Part shown: piece by piece, positions 28,526 through 32,963 of the stretch
Layout: every line of letters begins with the position of its first letter
Numbering within the stretch: position 1 is the stretch's first letter
Origin: Actinomycetota bacterium
GTDB taxonomy: Bacteria; Actinomycetota; Acidimicrobiia; Acidimicrobiales; Microtrichaceae
DNA length: 32,963 nt
Reading direction: 5' to 3'
NCBI GenBank assembly: GCA_016870275.1
Contig: VGBZ01000029.1
Coordinates: 1-32,963 of the forward strand
The notes under the pieces: model-generated
Database searches by the model: none
What the model was told of the DNA's origin: nothing
What the model saw: the letters and a program-made list of their open reading frames with translations, nothing else
Translations under genes and position numbers: made by a program

Positions 28526-29233
28526 ATGACTGACGAACCGAGCGGTCGGGTCCGGCGGGCTCGGGTCGTCTTCAGCGGCCACCTCGGTGACGTCGTGACC
28601 GTCCGATCATCGCTGGAGGACCCGGATCCAGTGGTTCGTGGATCGGCGCTCGGTGCGGCGGCCCGAATCGGGATCCTCGCGCCGGCCGACCTCGCTCGGG
28701 GACTGCGCGACAGCGATCCGGACGTCAGGACCAGAGCGTGCCGGATCGCAGCGGCTCACCCCGGAGAACTCGGTGAGTCCCACACGGCGCTCGTGGAGCG
28801 GCTCGACGATACCGACCCTGTGGCAGAGGTCGCCTGCTTCGCCTGCGGCGAGCGAACGGACCTCAACGACACCGGAACCCGTCGACTCATCGAGATCGCC
28901 AACACACACGGCGATCCTCTCGTCCGCGAGGCGGCCGTGGCGGCAATCGGGTCGCTGGCGGGACTCGGGGTCCTCGATCGGCACGGCCTGACCGCCGCCG
29001 GCTGCGACGCCGTCATCGCCGGCGGCTCCGACATCGCCCCGGTTCGCCGCCGGGCTGCGGTGGCCGCAGCAGCGTTCGAGGGTCCGACTGTGGACCAACT
29101 GCTCGACCGGCTGGTCACCGATCGGGACCAACAGGTTCGCCAGATCGCCGAGGATCTACGAGCGATCGAGTCGCCAGTGGCGTGGATGGATCGGCCCCGT
29201 CCCGGCAGTGGTGATGCGCCGGGACGGGGCTGA
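28526..29233 (+). CDS. HEAT-repeat protein
   Basis: The 235 aa protein consists of about six HEAT-like helical repeats, such as LEDPDPVVRGSALGAAARIG, LRDSDPDVRTRACRIAAAHP and HGDPLVREAAVAAIGSLAG, each with the Asp-Pro-x-Val-Arg turn. PBS-lyase-type HEAT proteins use this fold to bind proteins or as scaffolds; no catalytic motif is seen. ATG 28526 has GGAG 9 nt upstream, whereas ATG 28520 has only 3 nt, so 28526 was chosen. The 3' end carries a strong hairpin that is also translated (RPRPGSGDAPGRG). It is a single gene, divergent from the Pro-Ala rod gene. The partner is unknown. Confidence 0.85.
   Translation: MTDEPSGRVRRARVVFSGHLGDVVTVRSSLEDPDPVVRGSALGAAARIGILAPADLARGLRDSDPDVRTRACRIAAAHPGELGESHTALVERLDDTDPVAEVACFACGERTDLNDTGTRRLIEIANTHGDPLVREAAVAAIGSLAGLGVLDRHGLTAAGCDAVIAGGSDIAPVRRRAAVAAAAFEGPTVDQLLDRLVTDRDQQVRQIAEDLRAIESPVAWMDRPRPGSGDAPGRG
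29194..29230. terminator. Strong hairpin at the 3' end of the HEAT gene
   Basis: GCCCCGTCCCGGC (29194-29206) and GCCGGGACGGGGC (29218-29230) form a perfect 13-bp stem with an 11-nt loop, ending directly before the stop of the HEAT gene. It also faces the end of the liv operon 26 bp away, so it may stop transcription from both sides. Confidence 0.75.
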
Positions 29234-29258
29234 CCCGCCAGGTCCGAGCGAAGAGGAC

Positions 29259-30617
29259 TCAGCCGCCACCCTGATCAGCGAGCTGCCCGCTGTAGTTGGT
29301 GAGCTCGCCCTGGGGAACCCACTTGCCGCCGGTCCTGGTGACGAACTGGAGTTGCTCGTAACCGAACGGATCCTCGGCGCCGTTGGTGGTCCACTCGATG
29401 CCCTCGAGGTTCATGCCGAAGTTCACTCCGGACTGGGAGTAGGCCGTGTTCATGACTGCGGCCCGGTCCAACTCGGGTGAGGCCTTGAGCAGCTGCACGA
29501 GGTAGGCGCCGAGGTTCCATCCAGCAGCGACGTTGAGGTCGTCGAGATCCTCCGGCGCGAGCCCGTACTTGGGTCCCTCGGTCCGGAACTGCTGGACACT
29601 CGGCTCGGAGGCGCTGCCGGGATCGGACGGGTCGTAGGTGGCCCGGGTGCTGATCGTTCCCTCGGCGGCGTCACCGGCAATGTCCATGAGGATCTTCGAT
29701 GAACACGTGAGCGTCACGTAGAGACTGACGGGCTTCCATCCGGAGTCCTTGATGGACTTGAGTGCCGTCGGACATGGAACCGAGGTCACCCCGAGCAGCA
29801 GCGCATCCGCACCAGAGCTCGCCAAGCTGGTCACCTGACCCTGCGGGTTGGACTCAGATCGCGGGTCGAAGGTCTGCTCACCGACGACGGTGATCTCCGT
29901 CCCCTCGATCGCCTTCTTGAACGCACTCACGTACGACTCGCCGAAGGAGTCGTTCTGAGAGAGCAGCGCCACCTTGGCCTGGGGCTGGTTCTGCTTCAGG
30001 TAGTCGACAAAAGCCACGGACTCGAGTCCGTAGTTGGGCAGGCCGTTGATGATCCAGGGGTCGTTGGTCGGATCACCGAAACCGGGGAACCCGGTGGCCA
30101 CGCCGAGGTTGGGCACGCACTGCTGCGTCTCAGCGAAGTACTGCTGGATCTGCTTGTTGTTCTCAGTGCCCACGTTGCCGAGCAACGCAAAGACCCCGTC
30201 GGTCTGCGTGAGGGTCTCAGCGTTGGCCCGCGAACGCTCTGGCAGATAGGCGTCGTCGAGGGAGATCAACTCGAGTTGCTTGCTCTGCACCCCACCGCCG
30301 GCATTGGCGAAGCCGAAGTAGGCGGTGATGCCGACCTTCACCTTCTCGAAGACCTTGAACGTGCCCGACTGCGGGAGGGTCTGTCCGATCTTGATCGTGG
30401 CGCCATCGGCACCGGTCGTCCCTGCGTAGTTGGGGCAGTCAGCCGGGTTGGCCACCTGAGTCGCTGCGGGCGTCGTGGTGGTCGAGTCACCACCGCCCGA
30501 ACCGCCTCCGGACTCCTCACGGCCGCCGCACGCCGCAGCGAGGAGCGCAACGACGGCACACGCGGGTACGAGCCACCTTCGCTGCACGGATCGTGGCGTG
30601 TGTGTTCGGGACTTCAT
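29259..30617 (-). CDS. Branched-chain amino-acid-type ABC transporter substrate-binding lipoprotein
   Basis: Extracellular binding component of a LIV-type uptake system, 452 aa. The N-terminus has basic residues, a hydrophobic stretch and a lipoprotein cleavage site before Cys30 (ALLAAAC), then a Gly/Ser/Thr-rich linker. The mature part follows the periplasmic-binding type I pattern: IKIGQTLPQSGTFK, then FANAGGGVQSKQLELISLDDAY, GVFALLGNVGTENNKQ and KVALLSQNDSFGESY. The ligand may be an amino acid, amide or aromatic acid; this cannot be read from the sequence. The ATG has GGAGG 6 nt upstream. It is the last gene of the operon, 33 bp after livM, an unusual order since the binding protein often comes first, and it has its own strong ribosome site. 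Confidence 0.92.
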   Translation of the reverse strand: MKSRTHTPRSVQRRWLVPACAVVALLAAACGGREESGGGSGGGDSTTTTPAATQVANPADCPNYAGTTGADGATIKIGQTLPQSGTFKVFEKVKVGITAYFGFANAGGGVQSKQLELISLDDAYLPERSRANAETLTQTDGVFALLGNVGTENNKQIQQYFAETQQCVPNLGVATGFPGFGDPTNDPWIINGLPNYGLESVAFVDYLKQNQPQAKVALLSQNDSFGESYVSAFKKAIEGTEITVVGEQTFDPRSESNPQGQVTSLASSGADALLLGVTSVPCPTALKSIKDSGWKPVSLYVTLTCSSKILMDIAGDAAEGTISTRATYDPSDPGSASEPSVQQFRTEGPKYGLAPEDLDDLNVAAGWNLGAYLVQLLKASPELDRAAVMNTAYSQSGVNFGMNLEGIEWTTNGAEDPFGYEQLQFVTRTGGKWVPQGELTNYSGQLADQGGG

Positions 30618-30650
30618 CTCATGCCTCCTACTGGGGTGTTTGGAGCGTGG

Positions 30651-31748
30651 TCAGTGAGCTTGGGGTGACTCAACAGAAGCCATCGGCTCGGCTGTCTCTC
30701 GGGGTGGCGTGCCACCGGACGATCGAGAGGCTAGCCAACGCCGGCGCAGATTCGCCTCACCACGGCGATACAGGCCGACGATGCCCCCCGGGGCGACGAG
30801 CATCACAACGATGAGCACGACGCCGAGGATCACCTGGGAGAAGCGCTGCTGCTCCGCCGGGACGGACTCCCGGAGGATCACCACCAGTGCGGCGCCGACC
30901 AGCGGGCCGACGATGCTCGCAGCTCCCCCGAGCACTGCGACGACGAGCAGGGTGATCGACAGCGTGATCGTGAAGGAGGTGGGCGAGACGCCGCTGTTCA
31001 ACACTGCGAACATCCAGCCGGCGAGCGACGCAATCGCTGCGGACACACCGAACGTGGTCACCTTGGCGTGAGCCACACGAACCCCGGCCACCTCGGCTGC
31101 GGTCTCGTTGTCCCTGATCGCCACCAGGCTCCGGCCGACCCTCGAGCGCGTGAGGTTGCGCACCAACAGGAACGCCACCACTGCGAGCACTGCGAACACG
31201 TAGAAGCGCCACTGATCGTCGGCCAGCCCGGTCCACGCCGGCGCCTTGAATCCAGCCTGGGCCAGGAAGCGTCGCTGGCCGAGTTCCTCCAGCAGCGCGG
31301 CATCGCCGTAGCCGGGTCTCGGCAGCAGCTGTCTGCCGACAGTTCCCCCGGTGATGTCGCCGAGCCGCACGACGAGCTGCGGAAACAACACGGCGAGACC
31401 GAGCGTGACCAGCGCCAGGTAGACGCCGGTGATGCGCAGCGCCGGGAGCCCGACCGCCAGGCCGATTGCGAACGCCCCGACCACGGCGACGATGCCCGCC
31501 ACGGCGAACGAGACGCCGTAGTCCACGGTGAGGACCATGGTGGTGTAGGCACCGAACCCGACGAACGCCCCGTGGCCGAGGGAGATCTGGCCGTTGAACC
31601 CAGTGAGGAGGGCCAGGCCGAGCGCTGCGGTCGCCACCCAGACGACCTCGCTCATCCGGTTGACGAACGTGTCCGCCATCAACTGCGGGAGCGCGGCACC
31701 GATTGCCAGAACCAGAGCGAAGATGACCCAGCGCAGTTTGGTGCTCAT
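30651..31748 (-). CDS. livM: LivM-type ABC transporter permease
   Basis: Inner-membrane permease of the LIV-type system, 365 aa with about nine to ten helices. Typical marks are LLTGFNGQISLGHGAFVGFGAY in the first third, GLPALRITGVYLALVTLGLAVLF, and the cytoplasmic coupling loop SRVGRSLVAIRDNETAAEVAGV, followed by VAPGGIVGLYRR near the end. ATG 31748 overlaps the livH stop (ATGA), so it is translationally coupled; the longer frame to 32057 is shadow of livH. The C-terminal tail after the last helix is longer than usual (about 40 mostly hydrophilic residues), which may be natural variation. Confidence 0.93.
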   Translation of the reverse strand: MSTKLRWVIFALVLAIGAALPQLMADTFVNRMSEVVWVATAALGLALLTGFNGQISLGHGAFVGFGAYTTMVLTVDYGVSFAVAGIVAVVGAFAIGLAVGLPALRITGVYLALVTLGLAVLFPQLVVRLGDITGGTVGRQLLPRPGYGDAALLEELGQRRFLAQAGFKAPAWTGLADDQWRFYVFAVLAVVAFLLVRNLTRSRVGRSLVAIRDNETAAEVAGVRVAHAKVTTFGVSAAIASLAGWMFAVLNSGVSPTSFTITLSITLLVVAVLGGAASIVGPLVGAALVVILRESVPAEQQRFSQVILGVVLIVVMLVAPGGIVGLYRRGEANLRRRWLASRSSGGTPPRETAEPMASVESPQAH

Positions 31749-32635
31749 GCTCTCGTCACCTGGGCCGAGCCGAACAGCCCCTGCGGACGCACGAGCAGAA
31801 CCACCAGCACGAGCAGGAACCCGGGCAGCAGGCGGAGGTCCGGACCGATGATGTCGACGTAGCCGACGACGAGTTCGGACACCAAGCCGATGATGAGTCC
31901 GCCGACCACCGCTCCGAGAGGACTGTCGAAGCCCCCCAGTGTCGCTGCGGCGAACGCATAGATCAGCGCCACCTGCATCATGTTCGTGTCGACGCTTGCG
32001 TTCTGAGAAGCAGTGAATGTCCCGGCGAGCGCTCCGATCGCCGAGGCGAGGCCCCAACCGATCATCAGGGTCGTCATGACCTTGATCCCGGCCAGACCGG
32101 CTGATTCCTGATTGGAGGTGACCGCTCGCAACGCCAGTCCGAGTTTGGTGCGACTGAACAGCAGTCCGAACCCGACGACGAGCACGGCGAGCACGGCGAG
32201 CAGGCCGAGGACCTGCACGGAGATGCCCGCTCCGAGGATCTCGACCCGGCCTTCACCGAAGACCCTCGGAACCTTGGCCGGGTTGGAGCCCCAGATGATC
32301 CCGGCTCCGTCGTTGAGTATCAGGAACAGGCCGATCGTCACGATCACGATCGCCAACGGGTTACCCGCTGGTCCACCGAGACGGACGATCAACAGCCGGT
32401 AGAGGACCGCTCCGATGGCGAAGCCCACGACCGCCGACAGAATCGTGGCCGCCCACCACGGGACGCCGGCGTCGAGGAACGTCCACGCAATGAACGTCGT
32501 GAACATCGCCAGTTCACCCTGGGCGAAGTTCAACAGGCCCGACGCCCGGAAGATCACCACGATCGCCAGCGCCAGGATGGCGTAGATCACCCCGGCCTGG
32601 AGACCGTCGAAGACTCGCTGGATGAACAACTGCAC
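31745..32635 (-). CDS. livH: LivH-type ABC transporter permease
   Basis: Second permease of the LIV-type uptake complex, 296 aa, eight or so predicted helices. Family marks are FDGLQAGVIYAILALAIVVIFRASGLLNFAQGE at the start, LGLALRAVTSNQESAGLAGI as the coupling loop to the ATPase and FAAATLGGFDSPLGAVVGG before the last helices, with RPQGLFG at the end. GTG 32635 has GGGAG 8 nt upstream and begins 3 nt after the livF stop. It overlaps livM by 4 nt. The gene order livF, livH, livM and binding protein differs from the E. coli livKHMGF order. Confidence 0.94.
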   Translation of the reverse strand: MQLFIQRVFDGLQAGVIYAILALAIVVIFRASGLLNFAQGELAMFTTFIAWTFLDAGVPWWAATILSAVVGFAIGAVLYRLLIVRLGGPAGNPLAIVIVTIGLFLILNDGAGIIWGSNPAKVPRVFGEGRVEILGAGISVQVLGLLAVLAVLVVGFGLLFSRTKLGLALRAVTSNQESAGLAGIKVMTTLMIGWGLASAIGALAGTFTASQNASVDTNMMQVALIYAFAAATLGGFDSPLGAVVGGLIIGLVSELVVGYVDIIGPDLRLLPGFLLVLVVLLVRPQGLFGSAQVTRA

Positions 32636-32638
32636 TGA

Positions 32639-32963
32639 TCAGACTCCCAGGTATGCCCGGCGGATCGAGTCGTCGGCCGACAGCTCCGCAGCGGTTCCGC
32701 TCGACACGATCGAACCCGTCTCGAGCACGTAGCCGCGGTCGGCGATCTGGAGTGCGAGGTTGGCGTTCTGCTCGACCACCAGCACTCCCGTACCGAGCTC
32801 GGCGACGACGCTCTGGATCGAGGCGAACACGTCCGCAGTGACGAGCGGGGCGAGTCCGAGCGATGGCTCGTCGAGCAACAGCAGGCTCGGTCGGCTCATG
32901 AGAGCCCGGGCGATTGCGAGCATCTGCTGCTCACCTCCGCTCATGCTGCCGGCCCGCTGCTCA
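32639..32963 (-). CDS. livF: LivF-type ABC transporter ATPase, partial
   Basis: Only the last 108 codons lie in the window; the 5' part runs off the right edge. The visible part contains the ABC signature [19 protein letters not shown], Walker [14 protein letters not shown] and the switch region [24 protein letters not shown], all specific for LivF-type subunits. The reading frame stays open upstream of the Met in the signature (EQRAGS), so that Met is not the start. A LivG subunit and the operon promoter are expected beyond the edge. Confidence 0.93.
   Translation of the reverse strand, partial: EQRAGSMSGGEQQMLAIARALMSRPSLLLLDEPSLGLAPLVTADVFASIQSVVAELGTGVLVVEQNANLALQIADRGYVLETGSIVSSGTAAELSADDSIRRAYLGV

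Noticed and set aside
31749-32057. Upstream extension of livM
   Set aside because: It lies wholly within livH in another frame and is Arg-rich; ATG 31748 couples to the livH stop.

Overview
This window is about 33 kb of gene-dense, GC-rich chromosome from an actinobacterium. The gene set resembles that of Acidimicrobiia (Ilumatobacter/Microthrix-like lineages), but the taxon is inferred from gene content and codon use, not from a marker gene. Pointers are the cydABDC order, a UPF0182 gene close to a PDZ/Lon-like protease as in mycobacteria, a K+-independent H+-pyrophosphatase, DUF2786/TIGR04338/CHAD genes, many GTG/TTG starts and several promoters set for leaderless mRNAs. No rRNA, tRNA, insertion sequence, prophage block or CRISPR array was found, and no gap exceeds about 150 bp.

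Layout, left to right. (1) 42-5954 (+): a cydA-cydB-cydD-cydC operon for cytochrome bd oxidase and its assembly exporter. It faces a Lys/Pro/Ala-tailed coiled-coil protein (5991-6479, -) across a hairpin. (2) 6630-9365 (+): a large two-part protein, an alpha-helical toroid-like half joined to a GT-B glycosyltransferase. It converges on a coupled minus-strand pair, a D-2-hydroxyacid dehydrogenase and a sugar isomerase/epimerase-like TIM barrel. (3) 11264-12313 (+): an NAD(P)-dependent dihydrodipicolinate-reductase-like dehydrogenase. It converges on a repeat-helical protein (12314-13663, -), whose start abuts that of msrA (+). (4) 14376-15953 (+): a six-helix HAMP adenylyl cyclase whose 3' end overlaps antisense a minus-strand run of CHAD, DUF2786 and TIGR04338 metallohydrolase genes. 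Upstream of that run, on the same strand, lies hppA. (5) 20722-21249 (-): a DedA gene that has lost its 5' end. (6) 21350-27534 (-): a UPF0182 membrane protein, a long coiled-coil protein with a DivIVA-like head and a phage Mu gpF-like Cys/His tail, and a PDZ/Lon-like protease. A small two-helix membrane protein gene diverges from the protease. (7) 27948-28463 (-): a small protein with a long Pro-Ala rod, divergent from a HEAT-repeat protein. (8) 29259-32963 (-): a branched-chain amino-acid-type ABC uptake operon (livF partial, livH, livM, substrate-binding lipoprotein), cut by the right edge.

Functionally the window mixes respiration and bioenergetics (cyd, hppA), a CHAD protein that may bind polyphosphate, oxidative repair (msrA), cAMP signalling, envelope or division-linked proteins (UPF0182, DivIVA-like, PDZ-Lon) and nutrient uptake. 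The most unusual item is the DivIVA-like/Mu gpF-like hybrid inserted between UPF0182 and the PDZ protease. Second is a set of TANNNT boxes 6-7 nt before start codons, which predicts leaderless transcription for at least four genes.
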